A stretch of DNA of 64,000 nucleotides from RGIG5579 sp045543495. Its GTDB lineage: Bacteria > Bacillota > Clostridia > Oscillospirales > SIG627. The notes beneath the pieces were generated by a model. That model ran no database searches. It saw only the letters and a program-made list of their open reading frames with translations, and was not told the DNA's origin. Below are positions 16,264 to 24,826 of this stretch, in pieces; the first letter of the stretch is position 1; each line of letters starts with the position of its first letter. Where the stretch lies: contig JAZQMO010000010.1 of NCBI GenBank assembly GCA_045543495.1, positions 20,820 through 84,819 of the forward strand. The letters run 5' to 3'. A program made the position numbers and the translations under genes.

Positions 16264-17208
16264 TCAGGCAAACAGGAAATGAAACAGCATAAAAATGAGG
16301 GGAATGGTCAGGCAGGAGAGAAGGTGGGAGATCAGCGCCATTTGCGCCGCCACGGTGGGGTCCTTGCCGTAAGCGGAGGGCACCACGATGGTATTGAGCC
16401 CCAAGGGCATGGCCAGTGCACAAACGCAGCAGAGGGTAATGCCGTAGGGAAGGGAGAGGGGAATGAGAATTCCGATTCCCAAAAGGGGCATCACCACAAG
16501 GCGAAGGAAGGAGACCGCATAGACCGAGGCATTTTTGAAGGCGGCCAAAAGGTCGATCCCCGCAATGGTAATACCCGTCAGAAGCATGGCCACGGGGGAC
16601 ATACAGCTGCCCAGAGTGGAAATGGTGGAGGAAACAAAGCCCGGCAGGGGGAGAGAGGTAATGCCCAAAATCATTCCGATGACCATACCGCCGAACATGG
16701 GGTTGCAAAGCTTTTTCAGCCCCTCCAAAGGATGGCCCTTTTCTTCGGTCTCCGGCATCAGAAGGGCGGGAACTCCCCAAACATAAATAATGGCCCAGGA
16801 GGGGATCACAAAGACCAGATAGTTCATAAAAATATCGGGGAACAGGGCCGCCACCACGGCATTTCCCATAAATCCGAAATTGGAGAAGGAAAGACCGTAG
16901 GTGTAGATCTTGCGAATGTAGTGATCCTTGGAGCAGAATCTTGCCACCAATACGGCAAACAAAACGGAAAGGACGGCCAAAACCGTTCCCGCCAAAAGAT
17001 ACAGCCCCGCCTCCCGAAAGCTATCGAGGGTAAAGTGGGTCAGGAAGGTGCCCATGGCAAGGGCGGGGATCAAAACGTTGTTTTCCAGCTTGGAAAGCAC
17101 CGCGGCGCTTTCCTTTGGCAAAAGCTTGAAGCGAGATAAAACATAGCCGATGGCGATCATCAGGAGCAAAAAGCCCATCTGATTGATGGTGGAGAGAAAA
17201 ACCGTCAC
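16264..17208 (-). CDS. AEC-family transporter
   Basis: A 314-residue integral membrane protein of the auxin efflux carrier family, which in bacteria often transports organic acids such as malate. About ten hydrophobic segments are visible, starting with MGFLLLMIAIGYVLS, in two five-helix halves joined by a charged middle loop (MPETEEKGHPLEGLKK). The start is taken as GTG at 17208, overlapping the upstream stop as GTGA and preceded by AAGGAG nine bases away. It is the last gene of an operon with an RpiR regulator and a phosphodiesterase, so the cargo may be the product of that enzyme. Substrate unknown. Confidence 0.88.
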   Translation of the reverse strand: MTVFLSTINQMGFLLLMIAIGYVLSRFKLLPKESAAVLSKLENNVLIPALAMGTFLTHFTLDSFREAGLYLLAGTVLAVLSVLFAVLVARFCSKDHYIRKIYTYGLSFSNFGFMGNAVVAALFPDIFMNYLVFVIPSWAIIYVWGVPALLMPETEEKGHPLEGLKKLCNPMFGGMVIGMILGITSLPLPGFVSSTISTLGSCMSPVAMLLTGITIAGIDLLAAFKNASVYAVSFLRLVVMPLLGIGILIPLSLPYGITLCCVCALAMPLGLNTIVVPSAYGKDPTVAAQMALISHLLSCLTIPLIFMLFHFLFA

Positions 17209-17981
17209 TTTACAAGGCTCCTTCCTTCCCAATCGGAGGACTTGGGAATTTCCATCAGATCGGCAATGGTGGGAGCCAAATCCAAAAGGCTGATCTCATC
17301 GCTTCTTTCCTCACCGCATTGGAAGGCATTTCCGATGAAGAACATGGGAATGGTCATATCCTCGGGCAGATCGGTTCCGTGGGCACGGTCATGTCCGCCG
17401 TGGTCTGCGGTGACGACGATGCTGTATTCCTCACCGAATTCCTCCCATACTCTCTTTACCTGATCAATGGCGGTGGAAATGTATCCCAAATAAGCCTCGC
17501 TCATCCAGCCGTTGTCGTGGCCGCCCTTTTCATCGGTCTCCACCAGATACAGGAAGACAAAATCGGGTCTGCACTTGCGGATCCGCTCCAGAGCGCAGTC
17601 GGTGAGGGCGCGGTCGGTATCATCATCCTGACGGGCGCGAATGAAGGTGGAATAGGCCAGCGTGAGAGGGGCGGAAACATCACGCAGGGGCTCCCAGCCG
17701 TAATACATGGCGGAAATACCGCCTGCCGCCTTGATCTTATCAAACAGGCTTTCCAAGGGATGGGAGAAGGGAATAAACTGGTTTGTGGTAATGCCGTGTC
17801 TCTGGGGAGGGACGCTGTGAAACATAGACATATGACAGGGCAGGGTCTTGGAAGGGAATACGCTCTTTGCTTTCAGGGTGTAGGCTCCAAGCTCCATCAA
17901 GGTCTTGGCAAAGGGGTTGCCGCAGGCCAAAAAGCCGTCGGGCCGCATTGCGTCAATTGAGATCAGAATTGCTTTTTTCAT
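17205..17981 (-). CDS. Type I phosphodiesterase / alkaline-phosphatase-superfamily hydrolase
   Basis: A 258-residue cytosolic protein (no signal peptide) of the nucleotide pyrophosphatase/phosphodiesterase group. Metal and catalytic landmarks are ISIDAMRPD at the N terminus, FPSKTLPCHMSMF (the Thr after Lys is the expected nucleophile), YLVETDEKGGHD in the middle and VTADHGGHDRAHG near the C terminus, which supply the two-zinc site. The family cleaves phosphodiester or phosphonate bonds; the small size means no additional domain. The gene overlaps the RpiR gene by 29 bp and the AEC gene by 4 bp, so the three are co-expressed. Confidence 0.87.
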   Translation of the reverse strand: MKKAILISIDAMRPDGFLACGNPFAKTLMELGAYTLKAKSVFPSKTLPCHMSMFHSVPPQRHGITTNQFIPFSHPLESLFDKIKAAGGISAMYYGWEPLRDVSAPLTLAYSTFIRARQDDDTDRALTDCALERIRKCRPDFVFLYLVETDEKGGHDNGWMSEAYLGYISTAIDQVKRVWEEFGEEYSIVVTADHGGHDRAHGTDLPEDMTIPMFFIGNAFQCGEERSDEISLLDLAPTIADLMEIPKSSDWEGRSLVK

Positions 17982-18834
17982 GGTTCGTTCCTCCTTGGTA
18001 ACGGATATTTTCTAAAATTTGATTTCGGGAATGAATGTGTCTGGTAAAGCTGTCATAATCCTTGGTGGCAAGGATCATGGTCAGGGCATCCACCAGACAA
18101 AGATGGCCAAGCCTTGCGGAAACCGCTTCTACGGGGTAGTTTGATTCATCGGCATAAACGGCCACCGAAAGATCGCTCTCCCGATACAGAGGGCTGTCGG
18201 CAAAGCTTGTGAGGGAGAGCACCGTTGCTCCGCCCTTTTTGGCAGTGCGAACGGCATCCACCACCGCCTTGGTTCGTCCACTGTGGGAAATGGCCAAAAC
18301 CACGTCTTCGGGCCCCGCATTGGAGGCGGAGACATTCATAAACAAAATGTCGGTATAGGCCGCCGCCCAAAGCCCCAGTTGAGACAGGCGGTACTGGGCA
18401 TCCACGGCAATCACGGAGGAGGTGCCCACACCAAAGAGAAAAATCCGCTTGGCCCCCTCCAAAAGAGCGGCCATTTGAAGGATCCGTTCTCGGTCGATGA
18501 GACCCAAGGTGTCCTTCAGAGTGCCCACGGCGTTTTGAAAGACCTTGTCCACGATATGCTCTGCCGTATCCCCCTTTTGAAAGGCGGGCAGTCGGGAAGT
18601 ACTCTCTCGTTTTCCCATTTCCTGAGCCAAAGCGATCTTCAATTGGGAAAAGCCCTCCAGCCCGATGGATTTGCAAAAGCGGATCACGGCGGAGGGAGCG
18701 GTGCCGCTTATTTTTGCTACCTGACTTGCCGTGGAGCGGATCACCTCTTCGGGAGAAGAAAGGATCTGATCGGCAATTCTTTTTTCCACGGGAGTCAGAA
18801 TGGCGTAGTGCTTTTTGATACTGTTTGTAATCAC
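17953..18834 (-). CDS. RpiR-family transcriptional regulator
   Basis: A 293-residue regulator with an N-terminal HTH of the RpiR type (residues ~1-80: LTPVEKRIADQILSSPEEV, then SQVAKISGTAPSAVIRFCKSIGLEGFSQLKIAL) and a C-terminal SIS domain (~120-260) that binds phosphosugars, seen in IFLFGVGTSSVIAVDAQYRL and VLAISHSGRTKAVVDAV. The start is GTG at 18834 behind AAGGAGG with a short spacer. It heads an operon with the phosphodiesterase and the AEC transporter, which it probably controls together with itself; the ligand is likely a phosphorylated sugar or related compound. Confidence 0.92.
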   Translation of the reverse strand: MITNSIKKHYAILTPVEKRIADQILSSPEEVIRSTASQVAKISGTAPSAVIRFCKSIGLEGFSQLKIALAQEMGKRESTSRLPAFQKGDTAEHIVDKVFQNAVGTLKDTLGLIDRERILQMAALLEGAKRIFLFGVGTSSVIAVDAQYRLSQLGLWAAAYTDILFMNVSASNAGPEDVVLAISHSGRTKAVVDAVRTAKKGGATVLSLTSFADSPLYRESDLSVAVYADESNYPVEAVSARLGHLCLVDALTMILATKDYDSFTRHIHSRNQILENIRYQGGTNHEKSNSDLN

Positions 18835-18884
18835 ACATCCTCCTTGAAAATTTATTCTAATAATATGTAAATCACTGATATAAA

Positions 18885-18913
18885 ATTCTAAACTCTTTCC
18901 TTTGATTTGTCAA
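18885..18913 (-). promoter_or_regulatory. Promoter for the RpiR operon
   Basis: Minus-strand exact TTGACA (18908-18913), 17-bp spacer, TAGAAT (18885-18890), about 50 bases before the GTG start. Confidence 0.8.
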
Positions 18914-18921
18914 GGGAAAAC

Positions 18922-18956
18922 AAAAAAATCCGTGTATTTTTTACACGGATTTTTTC
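18922..18956 (-). terminator. Terminator after rsmI
   Basis: Stem ATCCGTGTA / TACACGGAT flanked by A and T runs, just behind the rsmI stop on the minus strand and upstream of the RpiR promoter. Confidence 0.9.
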
Positions 18957-18958
18957 TC

Positions 18959-19897
18959 TTATTGAAACAGCTCCTTCAAGCGAATGGCGGCAGCCTTCAA
19001 ATCGTTTTTCTTAAAGGGGGAGTCACCCCGCAAAACGAGGGCCTCTACCGCATCCCGCAGAGAGGGGGCACCGCCGATCATTTCCTCTACCAAGGCCGCC
19101 TCGGGAGAATGGGGAAGGGCTTTTTCTTCCTTCTTTTCCTCCTGCACGGGCATTTCCACAATGAGGGTAAATTCTCCTTTTTCCGCATTGGGGTTGGCCT
19201 CAAGCTCCGATAGCACCTGCGAGGGGCTTCCTCGGTAAAAGCGCTCGTGGGTCTTGGTCAGATCGTTGCACAGGCAAATTCTCGCCTCGGGCAGCTTTTC
19301 TGCAAGATATGCGGCGGTCTTCAGGATCCTTTTGGGGGATTCGTAATAAATAAAGGTGCGGGTCACACCGCTTTGCAGTCGCTCCAATTCCTTCTTGCGA
19401 TCACTGTTTTCCTTGGGGAAAAAGCCGCAGAAGAGAAAGGAGGTCAGATCAAAGCCCGAAACGCTCACCCCGCTGACGGCGGCGCAGGCACCGGGAACGG
19501 GGATCACGGGAAAGCCCTCCTCCAGCGCCCTTTTAATAAGTTCATTTCCCGGATCGGAAATGCAGGGGGTGCCCGCATCGGAGATCACCGCAATGCTTTT
19601 GCCGTCACGGAGGGCACTGAGAAACAATTCCGTTTTGCGGTGCTCATTGAATTTTTGGTTGGAGATCACTTCTTTGCGGATCCCCAAAATATTCAGGAGA
19701 ATATAGCTTCTTCGGGTATCCTCCGCAGCGATCAGGTCTACCCCCTCCAATACCTTGATGGCACGAACCGACAGATCCACGATCCGTCCGATGGGGGTTG
19801 CCACCACGTACAAAACACCGCCGGTGACGTAAACCTCTTTTTCCTTCAATCGCTCCAGTCCCTCTTCCAATTCCTCGGGGAACAGGCTATGATCCAT
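18959..19897 (-). CDS. rsmI: 16S rRNA (cytidine-1402-2'-O)-methyltransferase
   Basis: SAM-dependent enzyme of the tetrapyrrole-methylase fold that methylates the ribose of C1402 in 16S rRNA. The 312 residues begin with about 25 extra residues, then LYVVATPIGRIVDLSVRAI, LIAAEDTRRS, the GKSIAVISDAGTPCISDPG motif, VPGACAAVSGVSVSGF and FIYYESPKRI. All are hallmark RsmI segments. The start ATG shares one base with the stop of the upstream methyltransferase gene and AAGGAGG lies 8 bases before it. Last gene of a four-gene operon that ends in a terminator. Confidence 0.95.
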   Translation of the reverse strand: MDHSLFPEELEEGLERLKEKEVYVTGGVLYVVATPIGRIVDLSVRAIKVLEGVDLIAAEDTRRSYILLNILGIRKEVISNQKFNEHRKTELFLSALRDGKSIAVISDAGTPCISDPGNELIKRALEEGFPVIPVPGACAAVSGVSVSGFDLTSFLFCGFFPKENSDRKKELERLQSGVTRTFIYYESPKRILKTAAYLAEKLPEARICLCNDLTKTHERFYRGSPSQVLSELEANPNAEKGEFTLIVEMPVQEEKKEEKALPHSPEAALVEEMIGGAPSLRDAVEALVLRGDSPFKKNDLKAAAIRLKELFQ

Positions 19898-21063
19898 CAG
19901 GAGTCCTCCTTCATTCGTAAGTGCAAGAGAGTCTGGCGAAAGCCGTATTTCTCTTCCATTTCTGTTAAATGCTTCAGGCTCTTAGGCCTTGAGCCTGCCT
20001 TCTTTTTGGCTCTCAGCATCAGGTTTTTGGGAGAGTGGGCAAAGTCCACAAATTCCAAAACATCCACCCGATAGCCCTCACTTTCCAAAATTTTCGCACG
20101 GAAGGCATCGGTCAATAGGGCACTCATTCTTTCCTTGAAAAGACCGTGGCCCAAAAACAGATCCAGCTCTCCTTGCCCCTTTTTGATCTGTGACAGCACC
20201 TCGTGCTGACAGCAGGGGACGGAGAAAATATAGGGAACCTCCCGCTCCAGAGCAAAATTCAAGGCGTAGTCCGTGGCAATGTCACAGGCGTGCAAGGAAA
20301 TCACAAAGTCAATGGGGCGCTGGGCAAGGGCATCCCGAGTTACATCCGCCACCACAAAGGAAAGCCCGTGATAACCAAATTTCTTGGCCAAGGCGTTGCA
20401 GTTTGCCACCACGTCCTCTTTCAGATCGTACCCCGTGATATGAACCCGCTTTTTCTTTAATACGGCAAAATAATAATAGACGAAAAAGGTCAGATAGGAT
20501 TTTCCGCAGCCGAAATCCAAAACGGAAATTTCCTCTTTTTCAAAATCGCTGAAGGCGTGATCCAAAATTTCAATGAAGCGGTTGATCTGGCGAAACTTAT
20601 CGTACATGGCGTGAACCACCTTGTACTCCTTGGTAAAAACGCCGAGCTCCACCATAAAGGGAACGGGATCGCCCTCGCGGATCAGGTAGTTTTTCTCCCG
20701 ATTGTGGCTTGTTTCCACCTTGGCGGGAGCTGTCTTCCGATTGACGCTTCGGCTTACCTTTCCCTTTTTGGAGATGCGAAAGGAGATCTCCCCCTCCGGC
20801 ACAAACAGATTGATCTGCCGAAAATGCCTCTCCTCAAGGCTTTTCTTTACAAAGGGGAGAACACCGCCTTCCTCAAGGCTTTTTTGCTTTGCCTGATTGT
20901 TCACGGTGCTTTCCACGGAAAAGGCGCTCTTTCCCTCCCTTGTGACTCTTCTTTTCAAAAGGAGTTTATCGGGCAGGGAAGGGTCTTTTTCCTTGGGAGC
21001 GCTCAGGATCAGGCGGGAAAAGGAATCCAATCTTTGTTCAATTTCCGTCAAAAGAAGCTGCAT
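19897..21063 (-). CDS. SAM-dependent methyltransferase (Methyltransf_32-like)
   Basis: A 388-residue protein with an N-terminal ~150-residue Lys/Arg-rich part and a Rossmann methyltransferase domain at about residues 170-380. SAM-binding motif I is VLDFGCGKSYLTFF, followed by HITGYDLKEDVVANC, the acidic motif FVVADVTRD and ISLHACDIATDYAL; a Cys pair (VPCCQHE) follows. This arrangement matches the GSTCD/YtpP-adjacent group of methyltransferase-domain proteins of unknown substrate; the basic N terminus suggests RNA or a nucleic-acid-bound substrate, which fits its coupling to rsmI. Start ATG behind GGAGGCACC. Confidence 0.82.
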   Translation of the reverse strand: MQLLLTEIEQRLDSFSRLILSAPKEKDPSLPDKLLLKRRVTREGKSAFSVESTVNNQAKQKSLEEGGVLPFVKKSLEERHFRQINLFVPEGEISFRISKKGKVSRSVNRKTAPAKVETSHNREKNYLIREGDPVPFMVELGVFTKEYKVVHAMYDKFRQINRFIEILDHAFSDFEKEEISVLDFGCGKSYLTFFVYYYFAVLKKKRVHITGYDLKEDVVANCNALAKKFGYHGLSFVVADVTRDALAQRPIDFVISLHACDIATDYALNFALEREVPYIFSVPCCQHEVLSQIKKGQGELDLFLGHGLFKERMSALLTDAFRAKILESEGYRVDVLEFVDFAHSPKNLMLRAKKKAGSRPKSLKHLTEMEEKYGFRQTLLHLRMKEDS

Positions 21064-21075
21064 GGTGCCTCCGTA

Positions 21076-22437
21076 TCAGTTTTTCAGGCTTTGCATGGGG
21101 GCGGGAAGTCGGCCGCCACGGTGAATGAAGGTGGCAGGGGACTTGGTGTTGACCGCCATAACGGGGCCTTCGCCCAAAAGACCGCCGAAGGAGAGGGTGT
21201 CGCCCACCTTCTTGCCTATGGCGGGAATGAGACGGCAAGCCGTGGTTTTGGAGTTGACCATACCGATGGCCGCCTCGTCTGCAATAATGGCGCTGATCAC
21301 CTCGGGGGTGGTGTTGCCGGGAATGTTGATCATATCGAGACCCACCGAGCAAACGGCGGTCATAGCTTCCAGCTTTTGCAGGGTCAGGGTGCCGTTTGTG
21401 GCCGCATCGATCATACCGGCATCCTCGGTCACGGGAATGAAGGCACCGGAGAGGCCGCCGATATGGCTGGAGGCCATCACGCCCCCCTTCTTCACCGCAT
21501 CGTTGAGCAGGGCAAGACAGGCCGTGGTACCCCAGGCACCGCATTGCTCCAGACCCATTTCCTCCAAAATATGTGCCACCGAGTCACCCACGGCGGGGGT
21601 GGGGGCAAGGGAAAGGTCTACGATACCGAATTCCATTCCCAGTCTGCGGCTGGCTTCCTTGGCCACCAGCTGACCCATACGGGTGATCTTGAAGGCCGTT
21701 TTCTTAATGAGATCGGCCACCTCGTCAATGGGGGCATCCTTGGGGAGCTTAGCCAAAGCGGATCTTACCACGCCGGGACCCGAAACGCCCACGTTGATGA
21801 CGGTATCGGGCTCACCTACGCCGTGGAAGGCGCCCGCCATAAAGGGGTTATCCTCGGGCGCGTTGCAGAAGACCACAAGCTTGGCGGCGCCGATGCACTG
21901 GCGATCCTTGGTCAACTCGGCCGCCTCCTTCACGATCTTTCCCATGAGGCCTACGGCATCCATATTGATGCCCGCCTTGGTGGAGCCCACGTTGACGGAG
22001 GCGCATACGTGCTCCGTCTTGGCCAAAGCCTCGGGAATGCTCTCGATCAGTTCACGGTCTCCGGCGGCAAAGCCCTTGTGAACCAGAGCGCTGTAACCGC
22101 CGATGAAGTTGACTCCCACAGTCTGGGCGCATCTCTCCAGAGTCAGCGCAAATTTTACGGGGCTTTGCCCCTTGCAGGCGCCTGCAAGCATGGCAATGGG
22201 GGTCACGGCAATGCGCTTGTTGATAATGGGAATGCCGTAGATCTTTTCGATCTCCTCCGCCACGCTTACCAGATTTTTTGCTTTCTCGCAGATCTTGGCA
22301 TAGACCTTTTCGCAGGCCCGATCAATGTCGGGGTCAATGCAGTCCAAAAGGGAAATGCCCATGGTGACGGTACGAATGTCAAGATTTTCATCCTGGATCA
22401 TTGCCACCGTTTCCAAAATATCCTTGGTATTGATCAT
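21076..22437 (-). CDS. UPF0210 (PFL) family protein
   Basis: A 453-residue protein of the widely conserved UPF0210/DUF711 family. Conserved segments are IRTVTMGISLLDC, RIAVTPIAMLAGAC, INVGVSGPGVV, SLAPTPAVGDSVAHILEEMGLE and FSGGLLGEGPVMAVN-like FGGLLGEGPV. Its biochemical role is not established; the structure of the family resembles pyruvate-formate-lyase-type barrels, hence the PFL label. It is 12 bp behind the UPF0237 ACT-domain gene, the classic partner in Firmicutes. That constant pairing suggests the ACT protein senses an amino acid for this enzyme. Confidence 0.93.
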   Translation of the reverse strand: MINTKDILETVAMIQDENLDIRTVTMGISLLDCIDPDIDRACEKVYAKICEKAKNLVSVAEEIEKIYGIPIINKRIAVTPIAMLAGACKGQSPVKFALTLERCAQTVGVNFIGGYSALVHKGFAAGDRELIESIPEALAKTEHVCASVNVGSTKAGINMDAVGLMGKIVKEAAELTKDRQCIGAAKLVVFCNAPEDNPFMAGAFHGVGEPDTVINVGVSGPGVVRSALAKLPKDAPIDEVADLIKKTAFKITRMGQLVAKEASRRLGMEFGIVDLSLAPTPAVGDSVAHILEEMGLEQCGAWGTTACLALLNDAVKKGGVMASSHIGGLSGAFIPVTEDAGMIDAATNGTLTLQKLEAMTAVCSVGLDMINIPGNTTPEVISAIIADEAAIGMVNSKTTACRLIPAIGKKVGDTLSFGGLLGEGPVMAVNTKSPATFIHRGGRLPAPMQSLKN

Positions 22438-22449
22438 AGTGACTCCTTT

Positions 22450-22719
22450 TTAAATGCGGTGCATAGAATTGAACAGATCCTCGTGCATCACGTGGATCTT
22501 CATTCCCAATTCTGCACCCAGCTTTTCTGCCTCGTCCACAAATTCCGAGAAGGGAATGGTGATCCCCTTTACATCGCAAAGCATGATCATGCAGAACATA
22601 TCCTGCATAACGGTTTGCGTTACGTCAATAATATTGGCACCGTGGTTGGCGCACATGGTAGATACCTTGGCCAAAATTCCCACGGTATCCTTTCCGATTA
22701 CGGTAATGACAGCTTTCAT
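22450..22719 (-). CDS. UPF0237 ACT-domain protein
   Basis: An 89-residue single ACT domain (MKAVITVIGKDTVGILAKVS, then NIIDVTQTVMQDMFCMIMLCDV). ACT domains bind amino acids and regulate enzymes; the GKDTVGILAKV loop is the ligand-binding turn. It precedes UPF0210 in the same operon with AAGGAGTCATT before its ATG. A weak promoter with an extended -10 (TGTTACAAT, 22747-22755) lies about 30 bases upstream on the minus strand. Confidence 0.93.
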   Translation of the reverse strand: MKAVITVIGKDTVGILAKVSTMCANHGANIIDVTQTVMQDMFCMIMLCDVKGITIPFSEFVDEAEKLGAELGMKIHVMHEDLFNSMHRI

Positions 22720-22771
22720 AATGACTCCTTACGTTTATTTTTTCCTATTGTAACATAAAAAGGGGAAAAAG

Positions 22772-22793
22772 AAAAGCCCCCAAGGGCTTTTTT
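22772..22793 (-). terminator. Terminator after the Na/Pi cotransporter gene
   Basis: AAAAGCCC / GGGCTTTT stem with a CCAA loop and T-rich minus-strand tail, between the cotransporter gene and the UPF0237 operon promoter. Confidence 0.7.
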
Positions 22794-22824
22794 CAAAATA
22801 TTTGAGGAAATGGAAGGGGGGGAT

Positions 22825-22850
22825 CTCTCTCCCGCCGTGGCGGGAGAGAG
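22825..22850. repeat. Perfect 12-bp hairpin palindrome
   Basis: CTCTCTCCCGCC and GGCGGGAGAGAG separated by GT, seven bases beyond the end of the cotransporter gene. It has no T run of its own; it may protect the 3' end of the mRNA or be a dispersed palindromic element. Confidence 0.7.
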
Positions 22851-22855
22851 AACAT

Positions 22856-24601
22856 TTAATTCAAAGCGTATTTTTCTGCATACAAAAGCAGGTTTTTCTG
22901 ATATTCTCCGTTGCCACGGCTCAGGGCACGCAGGGTCTCGTGAAGGTCCATTTTTGTTTCCTTCATTTCGTAAATACAGCCTGCAATGTTGGAGCAATGG
23001 TCGGAGACTCTCTCTAAATTGGTCAACAGATCCGACCACACAAAGCCCGCCTCGATGGAGCAGCTTCCTTGCTGCAAGCGAATGATGTGACGGGTTCTCA
23101 GGGTCTCCTTGAGTCGGTCAATGATCTCCTCCAAGGGCTCCACCACCATAGCGTTCTCCGCTTTTTCATGAAGGAAGGACTCCAGCGCCAGCTCACAGAT
23201 CTCGCTCACCGCGCCGCAGATCACCCCAAGCTCCTTTTCGGCCTCGGGGGTGAAGACAAGCTTCTTTTCCCGAATCTCCTCGGCGGATTCCACAAGGTTG
23301 ACTCCGTGGTCTCCGATCCGCTCCAGATCACCGATCATCTTCAAAAGCTTTGTGACCTCGTTTCCCTCGTCCTGACTTAAGTGCTTGTAGCTGAGCTTTA
23401 CAAGAAAGGAGCCGAGAACATCCTCAAAATGGTCCGTTCGCTCCTCGCCCTGACGGATCCGCTCCGCCAATTCGGGGGTGTAGTGCCCGATGGCCTTCAA
23501 GCTTTCGTGGAGGGTCAAAAAGGCGGTCTCAGCCATTTCCATTGCCATCCCGCGGCATTTGCCCAAGGCAATGGCGGGGGTGGAAAGAAGGCGGTCGTCC
23601 AATTCCGTTTGCACCTCGGGAAGCTTGGATTCGGGGATGAGAAGTTTTGAGATCCTCTCCAAAAGGCCCGACATGGGCAGAAGGATCAGGGTGCAAAGGA
23701 CATTAAATACGGAGTGGCATACGGCAATGCCCGAAAGGCTCGCTCCCTCGTTTAAGACGGCGGGGGAGAAGATGGACTTGACGGCGGCAAACACCGAGAG
23801 CCAGATCACCGTGCCGATCACGTTAAAGGACAGGTGCACCAAGGCGGCCCGCTTGGCATTTTTGGTGGCGCCGATAGAGGAGAGAAGTGCCGTAACGCAG
23901 GTACCGATGTTCTGCCCCATAATAATGGGCACGGCGGCACCGTAGCGGATCTGTCCCGTGGCGGCCAAGGCCTGTAAGATTCCCACGGAGGCGGAGCTGG
24001 ACTGAATGACGGCGGTAAGCACCGCACCGGCCAGAACACCGAGAATGGGGTTTTCAAACAGCAGAAACAGCGCTTGGAAGGCAGGGCTGTCCTTCAGGCC
24101 CGATACCGCACCCGACATGGTATCCATACCGAACATCAGGGTGGCAAAGCCCAAAAGGATCACCGCCGTATCCTTCTTTTTGCCGTTTTTGCCAAACATA
24201 TAAAACAAAATTCCTACCAGCGCCAGGATCGGAGTGAAGGAGCTTGGCTTGAGAAGGCGGATGAATAGGTTTTCTCCCGATATTCCCGCAAGACTCAGGA
24301 TCCAGGCCGTTACCGTGGTGCCCACGTTGGCACCCATAATAACGCTGATGGCCTGCCTTAAGGTCATCAGACCCGAGTTGACAAAGCCCACCACCATCAC
24401 CGTGGTGGCGGAGGAGCTTTGAATGACCGCCGTTACGGCCACGCCCGTCAACAGACCCATAGCAGGATTGTTGGTCAATTTTTCCAAAATGGAGCGAAGG
24501 CTGTTTCCCGCTCTTCTCTCCAATGCCTCACCCATCAGGTTCATGCCAAAAAGGAAAAGGCATAACCCGCCGACCATGGTGAGCAGATCAAAAAAATCCA
24601 T
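22856..24601 (-). CDS. Na+/phosphate cotransporter with C-terminal PhoU-like domain
   Basis: A 581-residue membrane protein of the NptA/PNaS family. The two inverted transport repeats are clear, each with a QSSSA motif: VIQSSSATTVMVVGFVNSG (near residue 60) and VIQSSSASVGILQALA (near 205). About eight to ten hydrophobic segments precede a cytosolic helical PhoU-like region (residues ~340-580) with GDLERIGDHGVNLVE and NLERVSDHCSNIAG, which contain the metal-binding E-x-x-x-D pattern. It should import phosphate with sodium and be gated by the PhoU-like part. Monocistronic; ATG behind AAAGGAG. Confidence 0.94.
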   Translation of the reverse strand: MDFFDLLTMVGGLCLFLFGMNLMGEALERRAGNSLRSILEKLTNNPAMGLLTGVAVTAVIQSSSATTVMVVGFVNSGLMTLRQAISVIMGANVGTTVTAWILSLAGISGENLFIRLLKPSSFTPILALVGILFYMFGKNGKKKDTAVILLGFATLMFGMDTMSGAVSGLKDSPAFQALFLLFENPILGVLAGAVLTAVIQSSSASVGILQALAATGQIRYGAAVPIIMGQNIGTCVTALLSSIGATKNAKRAALVHLSFNVIGTVIWLSVFAAVKSIFSPAVLNEGASLSGIAVCHSVFNVLCTLILLPMSGLLERISKLLIPESKLPEVQTELDDRLLSTPAIALGKCRGMAMEMAETAFLTLHESLKAIGHYTPELAERIRQGEERTDHFEDVLGSFLVKLSYKHLSQDEGNEVTKLLKMIGDLERIGDHGVNLVESAEEIREKKLVFTPEAEKELGVICGAVSEICELALESFLHEKAENAMVVEPLEEIIDRLKETLRTRHIIRLQQGSCSIEAGFVWSDLLTNLERVSDHCSNIAGCIYEMKETKMDLHETLRALSRGNGEYQKNLLLYAEKYALN

Positions 24602-24653
24602 TTTGTTTTTTCTCCTTTTTTCTTATTTCTTTTCCGTTTTTCCTCAGCTTCCA

Positions 24654-24705
24654 TTTTATCATAAAATGATCGAAAAAAACAGCGTTTTATCAAAAACGAT
24701 CAAAA
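24654..24705. promoter_or_regulatory. Direct repeats between cotransporter and marR-type gene
   Basis: TTTTATCATAAAATGATCG (24654-24672) and TTTTATCAAAAACGATC (24685-24701) are similar AT-rich repeats about 31 bp apart upstream of the cotransporter gene. They could be regulator sites; the AT-rich composition makes this uncertain. Confidence 0.3.
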
Positions 24706-24790
24706 TTTGTCGTTTTGCCGAATTTGCCCCAAAAAAAGAAAGGGATTTAGGAAAAAGCGCTCATTTTTCACTGTTTTTTCCTTCCGTTTC

Positions 24791-24819
24791 TTGACAGAGA
24801 CCCCTTGCTGTGTTATACT
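24791..24819 (+). promoter_or_regulatory. Promoter for the MarR-ABC operon
   Basis: Exact TTGACA (24791-24796), 17-bp spacer, TATACT (24814-24819). Confidence 0.88.
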
Positions 24820-24826
24820 GACCGAT

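Noticed and set aside
20557..22758. A 733-codon open frame antisense to the methyltransferase, UPF0210 and UPF0237 genes
   Set aside because: Shadow frame of three recognised genes; Gly/His-rich composition and no family match or promoter.
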